The position numbers and the translations under genes are program-made. A stretch of 64,000 nucleotides of DNA from Calothrix sp. NIES-3974 (GTDB lineage: Bacteria; Cyanobacteriota; Cyanobacteriia; Cyanobacteriales; Nostocaceae): NCBI RefSeq assembly GCF_002368395.1, contig NZ_AP018254.1, positions 5,642,001-5,706,000 of the forward strand. Direction: 5' to 3'. Below the pieces are notes generated by a model. The model was not told where the DNA came from, made no database searches, and worked only from the letters and a program-made list of their open reading frames with translations. How positions within the stretch are numbered: the stretch's first letter is position 1; each line of letters begins with the position of its first letter. Of the stretch, positions 45,553 to 54,072 are shown in pieces.

Positions 45553-46985
45553 ATATTCAGAGAAAATATAGTTTACCCAATTGTACATTGCTCCTAGAAG
45601 GGTTAAGTGATGCTACCAAAATCACCCATTTCCAGGAAATGCGTCCAGAATTGTCGATTCTCGTGAATGCTGAATGTCACATATCCGGTTATCAACAGCC
45701 AATTTCTGGGGGAAGGGACTTTTTTGAGAGCTTAGTACGCGCTGTTAATGCCTATGCCCAGGAATTTTTTAGCCATATACCCAATCCGAACTTAAGCGAT
45801 CGCGAAACGGAATTAGTGCAAATTCAAGCTGTTAACAATAACTGCCATCGCTTGATAGTTCGTAATCATACTGATACCGTTGCCGATCACAACTCGGCGA
45901 TCGCAATGGATTTGAATACAGTCCAATTATTCGATTTAGTTGAAGCCGTTGACCAATTTTTCGCGGATACACAAACGCTTCCAGAATTAATGCTGCAAAT
46001 TCAATCCGCTCCTCGACGTTACGGTGCAAGTAGTGAAGTCCTCATCCAGCAAGCAGTTCCGGCGACCATCGGTATATCCAGTTTAGCCGCAGCCGCTTTG
46101 GCGTTCGCAATGCTACCCGCCCCTGAAGTTCGTCCTCCCCAACCCCAAACCCAAGAAGAATCAGCAAATCCAACTGCCACCACCGTCGCCACTCCTTCCC
46201 CCACTACGGAAACAGATGCATCCGCAAATACACCCACTCCCAGTGCTACTACCATTGCTGATAATCCCACCTCCACGGACACCCCTAACGTCAAAGACCT
46301 GGAAGCTCTACTCCGTACAGTCCCAGAAATTACCGACCCCTCCCAACTCAAAGCCCTAAATCGCCAAGTTTATAACCGCATCAATCCCCAGTGGGCAAAC
46401 CGGGGTGGACTACCCCAAGATGTAGTATATCGGGTCGGAGTTGCCGCCGATGGCACCCTCGTTGCCTACAAGCCAACCAACAAGGTTGCTGAGGATGTTG
46501 TCGCTCAAACCCCATTAAAAGAGCTTTTATTTAAATCCGCAAACCAAAAACCTGCCGGGAATGAACCAATAGCCCAGTATAAAGTGGTATTTCGTCGCAA
46601 CGGTATCCTCGAAGTCAGTCCCTGGAACGGTTACTCCAGCACCCCGAAAGTAATCGGCGAAAAAATTACCGAAGCCAATCAGTTACAAGAACTCAGTAAA
46701 AAACTTTACGACAATATTCGTAGTAAATGGGCTGGAACTCCTCGGTTTAGAGGTGATTTGAAATATCGCGTTGCCGTCAACAAAGATGGTGTCATCGCCG
46801 ATTATGAACCCTTAAATAGCGGTGCATTTGATTATTATCGAGAAACACCATTACCAACAATGTTTCAAGAAGTTTACGGTGATAATACTGCCGCAGCTAA
46901 CACAAAACAACCCCTAGCCCACTATCAAGTCACCTTTAAACCCAGTGGTCAACTCGAAATTGAAAATTGGCAAGGTTATAGGTAA
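45549..46985 (+). CDS. DUF4335 family protein
   Basis: A 478-residue protein. N-terminal ~150 residues (YSLPNCTLLLEGLSDATK, then LSILVNAECHISGYQQPISGGRDFFESLVRAVNAYAQEF) match DUF4335. A hydrophobic segment (IGISSLAAAALAFAMLP, about residues 174-190) is followed by a Pro/Thr/Ala/Ser-rich stretch (about 195-250) and a C-terminal domain with two related halves (RQVYNRINPQWANRGGLPQDVVYRVGVAADGTLV and KKLYDNIRSKWAGTPRFRGDLKYRVAVNKDGVI). Start overlaps the DUF3038 stop. Probably a single-pass membrane protein; role unknown. Confidence 0.85.
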   Translation: MNIQRKYSLPNCTLLLEGLSDATKITHFQEMRPELSILVNAECHISGYQQPISGGRDFFESLVRAVNAYAQEFFSHIPNPNLSDRETELVQIQAVNNNCHRLIVRNHTDTVADHNSAIAMDLNTVQLFDLVEAVDQFFADTQTLPELMLQIQSAPRRYGASSEVLIQQAVPATIGISSLAAAALAFAMLPAPEVRPPQPQTQEESANPTATTVATPSPTTETDASANTPTPSATTIADNPTSTDTPNVKDLEALLRTVPEITDPSQLKALNRQVYNRINPQWANRGGLPQDVVYRVGVAADGTLVAYKPTNKVAEDVVAQTPLKELLFKSANQKPAGNEPIAQYKVVFRRNGILEVSPWNGYSSTPKVIGEKITEANQLQELSKKLYDNIRSKWAGTPRFRGDLKYRVAVNKDGVIADYEPLNSGAFDYYRETPLPTMFQEVYGDNTAAANTKQPLAHYQVTFKPSGQLEIENWQGYR

Positions 46986-47629
46986 GTAGGTGGGTGGTAA
47001 AAATTGTCATTAAAATCAGGGAATAGAGACGACCCGTCGGGTCGTCTGTACGGGAGTAAGGCTGTAATTTTTTAGAGCCGTAGACGTGCGTAATGCGGCT
47101 AGTCTGCGACAACGCCTATGGCGTATACTGCTTTGTAACAAGCTTGCTACGTAGAGATAACTGGAAGTTTTAGGTACTTGTGAAAAATCGGGGATAAGTA
47201 GCTTCAGAAATCCAAACGGATTCCCTATATATTTACCATCGGTTAGCAGAAATCCAAAGTTTGTTTTGAATACCAATAATATTTAATCAATACATATCGC
47301 AATCCGATTTCAGTTGTGAAAAATATCGGCTTTGGCTGTACTCTGCGGGAAAACTTCTCCTAGAGAAACCGCACTACAGCTATGGCAGTCAACAGTTAAC
47401 AGTCAACAATCCAACATTTAAGATTTTACAATCATCTAGGATTGCTATATCTCTAATCCCTAACTATTGCCAATCTGATATCAAAGTATGAATTAATACG
47501 AAAAACGGTACGTAAATTTGCAAATAATCCAAAATACGCACCGAAAATTTAAGAGTAGGTAAACAATCAACTTCTGTAATCATTTTGTGCGAAATTAAAA
47601 GTGTATAGCTCATCGTCAACAGTAATTTC
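46986..47629. other. Intergenic region with several dispersed repeats
   Basis: A perfect palindrome of the GAGACGACCC family at 47024-47051 may terminate the DUF4335 transcript. Next are a CTAGTCTGCGACAACGC repeat (47098-47115) and an AATCCGATTTCAGT block (47300-47338) shared with 29240-29280, both followed downstream by AACAGTCAACAA. The last 200 bp before the TPR gene are AT-rich. Confidence 0.6.
47024..47051. repeat. Palindrome of the GAGACGACCC family
   Basis: Arms TAGAGACGACCC / GGGTCGTCTGTA around CGTC; 39 bp after the DUF4335 stop codon. No long T-run follows on the plus strand. Confidence 0.75.
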
Positions 47630-48100
47630 ATGGATTCTTTATTTATCAATTCTTTACTTGAAGACTTGAAAAACCCAAATGAATCAGTACGGGAACTCGC
47701 AACCCGTAAATTATGGCGAATTTGGTTTCAACAAAAAGGTATCTATGGTCTGGAAATGATTGACCGTAGTCAAAAGTTATTGGATGCAGGTAAGGTTGCA
47801 GAAGCGGAACAGGTGTTAAATGAATTAATTAGTGACCAACCAGATTTTGCTGAAGCTTGGAATCGCAGGGGATTTTTGTACTATACAATTGGTGAGTACC
47901 AAAAATCCCTTCTGGATTGTCAAAAAGTAATTGAATTAAACTCCTTCCATTTCGGTGCATTTCATGGTATGGGTTTATGTTATGCTGCCCTCGGTCGGTA
48001 CGTAGAGGCAATACAATCCTTCCGCCGAGCTTTAGCAATTCAACCCTATTCTTTAGTGAATCAAAAATTGATTTTAGAATGTACAATGCGTTTGAGTTGA
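47630..48100 (+). CDS. Small TPR-repeat protein
   Basis: A 156-residue soluble protein with about three tetratricopeptide repeats: AEAEQVLNELISDQPDFAEAWNRRGFL, GEYQKSLLDCQKVIELNSFHFGAFHGMGL and GRYVEAIQSFRRALAIQPYSLV. The first 45 residues (LEDLKNPNESVRELATRKLWRIWFQQKG) look like a HEAT-type helix pair preceding the TPR. TPR proteins mediate protein-protein contacts; partner unknown. Confidence 0.75.
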   Translation: MDSLFINSLLEDLKNPNESVRELATRKLWRIWFQQKGIYGLEMIDRSQKLLDAGKVAEAEQVLNELISDQPDFAEAWNRRGFLYYTIGEYQKSLLDCQKVIELNSFHFGAFHGMGLCYAALGRYVEAIQSFRRALAIQPYSLVNQKLILECTMRLS

Positions 48101-48702
48101 TATGATAAGAATGCAATCTGTATAAATCACTGATAAATCCGCACAAGACTAATTTAGTAAACTCGATAATATGATAATTGCCCTTCAGATATGGCAGATG
48201 TTCCTACTTTCCGTCAGTACTCACACTGAATTATATTGTCATTAAAGTAATATTATATACTCACTTTACCGTGTTTTGAAAACCTGTACTTCAACAGGGG
48301 AATTCACATTTTGTAATACTTATAAGCTATTTTCGACCACATAACCCGCATTTCTCACAAAACCCTAAAACTTATAGGGAATAGTCCGTGACGGGAGTAT
48401 AGGGGAAATTAGTCCGTCACTCAAGGCTTACAACTTACTCGCTCAAAATCCAGGATAAGTTCCCAGGGGTTTGTAGTTGTGACTATAACCCCGAAAAAAC
48501 TTTAAGATAAAGCTCTATACCCGTAGGGTTGTCGTAGACTAGCGCTACTACATGCTTTTTTAACCCATCAAAATTAATGACATGGGGTAAGATTGAAAGA
48601 TGATTAAACCATCTCCACAAAATCAAAACAGACTAAACTAGTATAAACACTAGTCTAAAATAGACAATTTTCTTTTCTTTATTCCCAGACCCAAATTCTG
48701 CC
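48101..48702. other. Intergenic region with element copy C
   Basis: Holds the compact element copy C (48345-48454), followed by TAAGTTCCCAGGGGTTTGTAG (48454-48474), a block also found before copy A at about 29900, and the CTATACCCGTAGG...GTAGACTAGCGC repeat at 48510-48540. No gene is supported. Confidence 0.6.
48345..48454. repeat. Dispersed CGCATTTCTCAC element, copy C (110 bp, uninterrupted)
   Basis: CCCGCATTTCTCACAAAACC at the left end and TTACTCGCTCAAAATCCAGG at the right. It lacks the ~55-bp insert of copies A and B and so shows the empty site. Confidence 0.7.
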
Positions 48703-50043
48703 ATGTCCACCCCATTTGACCTAGATGCATTTACCAAGACCATGACAGAAATGGGGATAGAAGTGATTACTGATACTCAGCAGATAGGTAAACTATCCCA
48801 GGATTATCATACCTTCAGTCCCATTCTCACGGCTAAATTGGCAGGTAAAATTGCTGATGTTGTCGTGCGTCCTGCCAATCTGCAACAAGTACTCAATCTA
48901 GCGAAAATTTGTGTGGCATATCGCATCCCAGTTACGGTACGTGGTGCTGGTACAGGTAACTACGGACAGTGTGTACCCCTACATGGTGGTGTTGTCATTG
49001 ACATGACCAAAATGCAGGATGTGTGTTGGGTAAAACCAGGAATTGCCAGGGCACAGGCAGGAATTAGATTGGCTGCATTAGATAAAATCACACGGGAAAC
49101 CTCCTGGGAATTACGGATGGTTCCATCTACCTATCGAACGGCTACTTTGGGTGGATTTATTGCTGGAGGAAGTGGGGGAATTGGTTCAGTGCAATATGGG
49201 TTATTGCGCGATCGCGGTAATCTTTTGGGTTTACAGGTGGTAACGTTGGAGGATGAACCCCGTGTTATCGAGTTACGGGGTGATGATGTCCAAAAGGTTA
49301 ACCACGCTTGGGGTATTAACGGTATAATTACGGAGGTGGAAATTCCCCTTGCTCCTGCCTATCCTTGGGCAGAGGTGATTATCACCTTTGCGGATTTCCT
49401 ATCGGCACTTCGGTTTGGGCAAAAGTTAGCTCAGGCTGACGGTATGGTCAAAAAAGAAATTGGTGTTTTTGCCGCACCCATCCCTAATTATTTTACAGCC
49501 CTACGTCCGTATATTGGAGACGGGCAACATGTAGTTTTGTCAATTATTGCCGAATCCAGTTTAGATTTTGTCACTGGTTTAGTGCAGCAGTATCAGGGTG
49601 AAATTACCTATCAAAAACCCGCTTTAGCCAGTGGCAGGGGTATAAATTTAGGTGAGTATACCTGGAATCACACCACACTCCACGCTCGTAGCAGTGATAA
49701 TTCTATTACCTATTTACAAAGTATTTTCCCTAGTGACAATTTTCAAACCATTGAACATATGCACAATCACTTTGGGGACGAAGTGATGATGCATCTAGAG
49801 TTTATTCGTGTAGAGGGAAATATCGCCAATCCCGGTCTACAACTTGTTCGTTATACTAGCGAAGACCGATTAAACGAGATTATTCGCTACCACGAGCAAC
49901 ACGGTGTATTTATTGCCAATCCCCACAGCTATCTCATTGAAGAAGGGTGGAAGCGGTCTATTGACCCAGAACATATTGAGTTTAAGCGAACGGTAGACCC
50001 CTATAATTTGATGAATCCAGGGAAAACAATTTTCGGATTTTAG
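48703..50043 (+). CDS. FAD-binding (PCMH-type) oxidoreductase
   Basis: A 446-residue flavoenzyme of the GlcD/FAD-linked oxidase class. FAD-binding PCMH signature PVTVRGAGTGNYGQCVPLHGGVVIDMTKMQ (about residues 84-113), then RAQAGIRLAALD and YRTATLGGFIAGGSGGIGSVQYGLLRD, which contact FAD. C-terminal part less conserved (VDPYNLMNPGKTIF end is typical). Probably oxidises an alpha-hydroxy acid or lactate-like compound; the substrate is unknown. A heptamer tract and a palindrome follow its stop codon. Confidence 0.85.
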   Translation: MSTPFDLDAFTKTMTEMGIEVITDTQQIGKLSQDYHTFSPILTAKLAGKIADVVVRPANLQQVLNLAKICVAYRIPVTVRGAGTGNYGQCVPLHGGVVIDMTKMQDVCWVKPGIARAQAGIRLAALDKITRETSWELRMVPSTYRTATLGGFIAGGSGGIGSVQYGLLRDRGNLLGLQVVTLEDEPRVIELRGDDVQKVNHAWGINGIITEVEIPLAPAYPWAEVIITFADFLSALRFGQKLAQADGMVKKEIGVFAAPIPNYFTALRPYIGDGQHVVLSIIAESSLDFVTGLVQQYQGEITYQKPALASGRGINLGEYTWNHTTLHARSSDNSITYLQSIFPSDNFQTIEHMHNHFGDEVMMHLEFIRVEGNIANPGLQLVRYTSEDRLNEIIRYHEQHGVFIANPHSYLIEEGWKRSIDPEHIEFKRTVDPYNLMNPGKTIFGF

Positions 50044-50275
50044 ATTTTGGATTTGAAATCGGGTTTGCTTAAGTAGGGCTTGTTGAAAAATAGTAAAGAC
50101 GCGATATTTCGCGTCTCTATATTTCACAAGGAATTGAGGGTATTTTAGTCACAAAAAGTGCTTTCCAAGTAGGCGTACAAAGTGTAAAAACCTTGCATCT
50201 ATAGTTTTTTGAAGTCAAGCCAAAGTGGAATTATTTGGATTAAAACTACTCCCTACCCTCCCTATCTTCTGTCTC
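50044..50275. repeat. Heptamer tract and palindrome after the FAD oxidase
   Basis: A TTTTGGA-type tract starts right at the stop codon (50038-50055). A GTAAAGACGCGATATTTCGC... palindrome of the GACGCGATAT family lies at 50093-50120. Both lie between converging genes. Confidence 0.65.
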
Positions 50276-52027
50276 CTACTTTCCAGCTAAAACATGAGAA
50301 ATATCCTGTTCTCGAAGTAATTTACCCAGAGATAATTGATTATGATTATTATTTTGACTAGGGAGGGTGGTTTTGAATTGAGATTTCGGGATATTCTCAG
50401 TCCCAGATTGGCAATCATCACGCAGGACAGCAATTAATTGATGATATAAATCGGGATTCGTGATGAGATGAAATGCTAATTCTTGACCAACTTGCTTTAA
50501 TTTGGCTTCTAAATCGGTTTCCGGTACTTCTAATAGTTCTGCTAATATTACTCGCAATTTTGACCCATCAATCGAGGTTTTCTCTGGGGTTGGAGAATCA
50601 ACCATCACGGATTCAAACAAATGCATAAAGGTTTCCCATTCCCCACTATCAATGGGTGTATGCTGTTGGAGGGCAAATGCAGGAGGTCTGACTGCTTGGT
50701 GGACATAATCTGGTAGGGGTGCAGCTAATAACTTCTCTGTATTCACAATTCCAGCACCAAAGCGATTGGGTCTCCAGGTGGGGAATTTTTCACAACTATC
50801 CCGCAATAACTGGTTAAAAATAAACGGTATTTTTTCCTCACCATAGCGGGCGATTAAATTATCTCGACCGTGGTATGATAACCAGAGGGCAGCCACGCCG
50901 GCGACGATGGGGGCTGAAAAAGAGGTTCCCGAATCCTGTTCAATATTGAAAGTAAATTCGCCACTGGCGTTTTTGCGGGTTTTGGCGTGCCACAGGGATT
51001 CTCCAGGGGCTGTCACATCCACTTGTCTACCACGGGAAGCACCCCACCACACTTCACGGCGGATATTGGAACTGGTGACGGCTATTACCTCATCGTAAGC
51101 TGCTGGATAGACAACGTAGGGAACCATTGTTCCAGCCGCAGCGACGATGATGACACCTCGTTTTTGGGCATAGAGGATGGCACTACGTAAACGTTGGTTA
51201 GCAAAGGCTGTACCCAGACTAATTGTAATGATATGGCAGCCTTGGTCGGTAGCATATTCAATCGCTTCAGCCAGGTTACGTACACTTAAAAGTACAACTG
51301 AATAGGTGACTCGTAGGGGTAATAATTTGGCTCCAGGTGCAACACCGACAATGTATTTACCGTTAGGGTAGGTAGCTTGGGGTCCGGGGGGACTGATAGC
51401 TAGACTTGCAGTTGATGTACCGTGACCAGGATTATTAATAATTTCTCCCCCCGATGTTTCCAGGTTATCTAGGGGTTTCTGGTTAGGTCTGAGGAAATTA
51501 AAACTTTGCTCTAGGAGTAGATTGGGAATAATTTCTGGGTGTTCCGTGTAGCCAGTATCTGGGTGAGCAATAATGATACCGTGACCAGGTGGATGGTGGG
51601 GGTCGGGAAAATATTTTTGCCAAGCATCCAAAACCCTTATTTGTTGGAGTCCCCAGGTGACATCACTACTTTCTGCCGCAATTTGGTTGTTGAAAATAGC
51701 GAAATCAGGTTTTAATCCTGTATCCCAATCGCGACGTTCAGGAACCGGGACAGCAAAGAGGGGTTCAGCATCAATGATACCCGGTTGCGATCGCAATTCA
51801 TAGGTTTTATCCCAAGCTTGTTTAACTGAAAGTGCATCATCACCCTTGGTAATTTCAAATTTGGTCGTACTATCACCAATGGGTTTGATTTGCCAATCCG
51901 TACCCAAGATTTTACGGATAATATCCTCACATCTTGTTGCTAAACCAGGTCTGACCATTTGTAGGAAAAAACCTTCAAATCGACAGCTAGGAGAGTTAGG
52001 GGTGGTTTCTGGTTCTAAAGAGTGCAT
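50276..52027 (-). CDS. Subtilisin-like serine protease (S8), no signal peptide
   Basis: A 583-residue S8 family protease. Triad seen: Asp157 in AHPDTGY, His202 in GHGTSTAS and Ser369 in SGTSFSAP; oxyanion Asn is likely in the VVAAAGTMVP region. Residues 1-150 are an N-terminal extension without a hydrophobic signal, and about 120 residues (480-583) after the catalytic domain are helical. So an intracellular or unconventionally exported enzyme is likely. It is 183 bp downstream of the NDH-2 gene on the same strand, separated by repeat DNA. Confidence 0.82.
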   Translation of the reverse strand: MHSLEPETTPNSPSCRFEGFFLQMVRPGLATRCEDIIRKILGTDWQIKPIGDSTTKFEITKGDDALSVKQAWDKTYELRSQPGIIDAEPLFAVPVPERRDWDTGLKPDFAIFNNQIAAESSDVTWGLQQIRVLDAWQKYFPDPHHPPGHGIIIAHPDTGYTEHPEIIPNLLLEQSFNFLRPNQKPLDNLETSGGEIINNPGHGTSTASLAISPPGPQATYPNGKYIVGVAPGAKLLPLRVTYSVVLLSVRNLAEAIEYATDQGCHIITISLGTAFANQRLRSAILYAQKRGVIIVAAAGTMVPYVVYPAAYDEVIAVTSSNIRREVWWGASRGRQVDVTAPGESLWHAKTRKNASGEFTFNIEQDSGTSFSAPIVAGVAALWLSYHGRDNLIARYGEEKIPFIFNQLLRDSCEKFPTWRPNRFGAGIVNTEKLLAAPLPDYVHQAVRPPAFALQQHTPIDSGEWETFMHLFESVMVDSPTPEKTSIDGSKLRVILAELLEVPETDLEAKLKQVGQELAFHLITNPDLYHQLIAVLRDDCQSGTENIPKSQFKTTLPSQNNNHNQLSLGKLLREQDISHVLAGK

Positions 52028-52069
52028 ATTTGTATATAGTAATCCTCTACAAATTACAAATTAAGAATT

Positions 52070-52165
52070 ACAAATCACGTAGCTTGCTTCCCGCATAGCA
52101 GGTATTACAAATTACGTACGCGAAGCGTTGCCGCAGACTATTACGAATTACAAATTAGAACATCC
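52070..52165. repeat. Dispersed repeat between the subtilase and NDH-2 genes
   Basis: Contains CGTAGCTTGCTTCCCGCATAGC and AATTACGTACGCGAAGCGTTGC, with flanking AATTACAAATTA stretches. Same family as 7948-8070 (opposite orientation) and 26955-27026. Confidence 0.6.
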
Positions 52166-52210
52166 CCCCAACCCATTCCCAATTTAACAAGCAATACTCC
52201 AGAAGAACCG

Positions 52211-53404
52211 CTACGCGATCGCATCAACAATCGGTTGCGTTAACCAATTTAAACCGACTCGAAGTTGATGTTCCCAGGTTGGCATTCGATACAAATAGGC
52301 TAACCGTCGAGCAACATAGGCTAAAGGACCATCCAATTGCACTCCCAAACCAGATAGGGTAGCATTATCCACACCTAAAGCCATCATTTCCCCCAGGTGT
52401 TGATATTTAAACGGCAATAGGGGACGATTGGTCAAAGAAGCCCAAACATTCCAAGCTGTATAATCAGCCTGTTGAAAGGCAGCTTGAGCAGTAGCAGGAA
52501 CAGCTTGGCGATTTGCGTCCTGAATTTGAGCTAAATCTCCCAGAGCAAAAATTTCTGGATGTGCAATGGCTTGTAAGGTGGGACTTGTACAAATTTGTCC
52601 CCTTTGGTTATGTTCTAAGGGTAAATCCCTGACCACGGGGTTAACTTGGGTTCCCACAGTCCACAATACCAAATCCACAGGAATTGTATCGATATGACCC
52701 TTATATTCCAAGCTCATTTGATCGGCTGCGATTTGTGTCACCTTCGTTTCCAAATCCAGGAACACACCCTTTGCAGTTAAAGCTTTGCGAGCAGCTTGAC
52801 GATTAAAATCCGGAGAATTACCCAAAATATCCGTACCCATCTCGATTAAACGGAATTTAGCCCGTTGCTGGAATCGGTCAGCTAATTTACAAGCCAACTC
52901 CACACCACTATAACCACCTCCGACAACGGCAATCCGAATATTATCCTGCTTGGAACTTTCCAAAAGACGTAACTTTTCCTGTAAACGGTAAGCATCCGCA
53001 ATCGTCCGGAAGGGATAGGCATAGGAACTTGCACCGGGAACAAAATCAAGGGGAGTTTCTCCCCCTAAAGCTAACACCACCCGGTCATAGTTGAATTCCC
53101 TCCCCTGATCCAATTGTACAAGTCGTTGGTCAATATCAATTTTTTTCACATACCCTTGACAGAAGCGAATCGCCGTATTTTGGAGCAACTCTGCATAGGG
53201 AGGAGCAATTTCCCAAGTTTGTAATTCCCCCGTCAGTAACTCGTATAACAGGGGAGTAAAAACGAAGCGATCGCATCGATCAACAAGGGTAATTTCCGGT
53301 TGCTGTATACTATCCCAGGGCAATTGGTTGAGACGCAAAGCTGTATATAAACCGCCAAAACCCCCACCGAGAATACAAATTTTTGTTGCTGACTCTTGAC
53401 TCAT
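52211..53404 (-). CDS. Type II NADH dehydrogenase-like FAD oxidoreductase
   Basis: A 397-residue flavoprotein from the ATG at 53404 (MSQESATKICILGGGFGG); an ATG at 53479 adds 25 unconserved residues. FAD-binding GGGFGGLYTALRL near the N-terminus, NAD(P)H-binding VVGGGYSGVELACKLA (about residues 160-175) and FALGDLAQ near the C-terminus fit NDH-2/Ndb-type enzymes. It would transfer electrons from NAD(P)H to quinone. No transmembrane helix; the C-terminus is amphipathic and may bind the membrane. Confidence 0.88.
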   Translation of the reverse strand: MSQESATKICILGGGFGGLYTALRLNQLPWDSIQQPEITLVDRCDRFVFTPLLYELLTGELQTWEIAPPYAELLQNTAIRFCQGYVKKIDIDQRLVQLDQGREFNYDRVVLALGGETPLDFVPGASSYAYPFRTIADAYRLQEKLRLLESSKQDNIRIAVVGGGYSGVELACKLADRFQQRAKFRLIEMGTDILGNSPDFNRQAARKALTAKGVFLDLETKVTQIAADQMSLEYKGHIDTIPVDLVLWTVGTQVNPVVRDLPLEHNQRGQICTSPTLQAIAHPEIFALGDLAQIQDANRQAVPATAQAAFQQADYTAWNVWASLTNRPLLPFKYQHLGEMMALGVDNATLSGLGVQLDGPLAYVARRLAYLYRMPTWEHQLRVGLNWLTQPIVDAIA

Positions 53405-54072
53405 TGGTGAATATCCCATCCCAACACGCGTGGCTAGATATCCAGTGTACTGAATTTTAATTAGGTAGGGGCGATTCAAAGATAAAATCCCCAGGATGAA
53501 TAGAATTAGTCTCGCTTGTGAATAGGGAGTAGGGAGTAGTCCGTGATTGGGAGTAGGAATGAGCTATTTTCCTGTTTGGCTGTGTCCCAAACGACATAGG
53601 GAACTCCCTTGTCAATCAGGTAAGTACTCCTACAGAGAGAGCTAGCTATGATGGGTTATCAAGTCTGGAACCCTTATCCAGCATTATTCGTGGTCAATAA
53701 AAGTTTTTAAAAACCTCCAAGTCTATTGAGAAGAAAATCAGTAAACCCGAAATCAAGTAGTTATTGAGTTTGTTCCCAACTCAACCTAGAGGTTGCTTTG
53801 AACCTTAACTGCCGAAATCATTAGCTTAATCAAGATTATAGCGTTTACAATCCGCCTAATTCACGTTTAATAGGTAATCAAAACAATAGCATACATGTAC
53901 TACGTACATCAGAACCTATGCAAAGTCGTTTTTCCCACTCCCGACTCTCTGGAAGTCTTAGGAGTTGGAAATAAATCCGGGATTTGCCTTGATTGCATTA
54001 GTCACCCCCTAGGAGAAATATGGATCAATTAGTTTAGTCCTAGAGCTTGGCAAATATTCCACCACATTGGCT
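53405..54072. other. Intergenic region between NDH-2 and the ABC exporter
   Basis: About 670 bp. GGGAGTAGGGAGTAGTCCGTG-like DNA at 53526-53546 resembles the right part of the dispersed element, and a GTTTTTAAAAACC near-palindrome lies at 53704-53716. No bacteriocin-like short frame with a Gly-Gly leader was found; the short frames (28 and 20 codons) are featureless. Confidence 0.5.
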
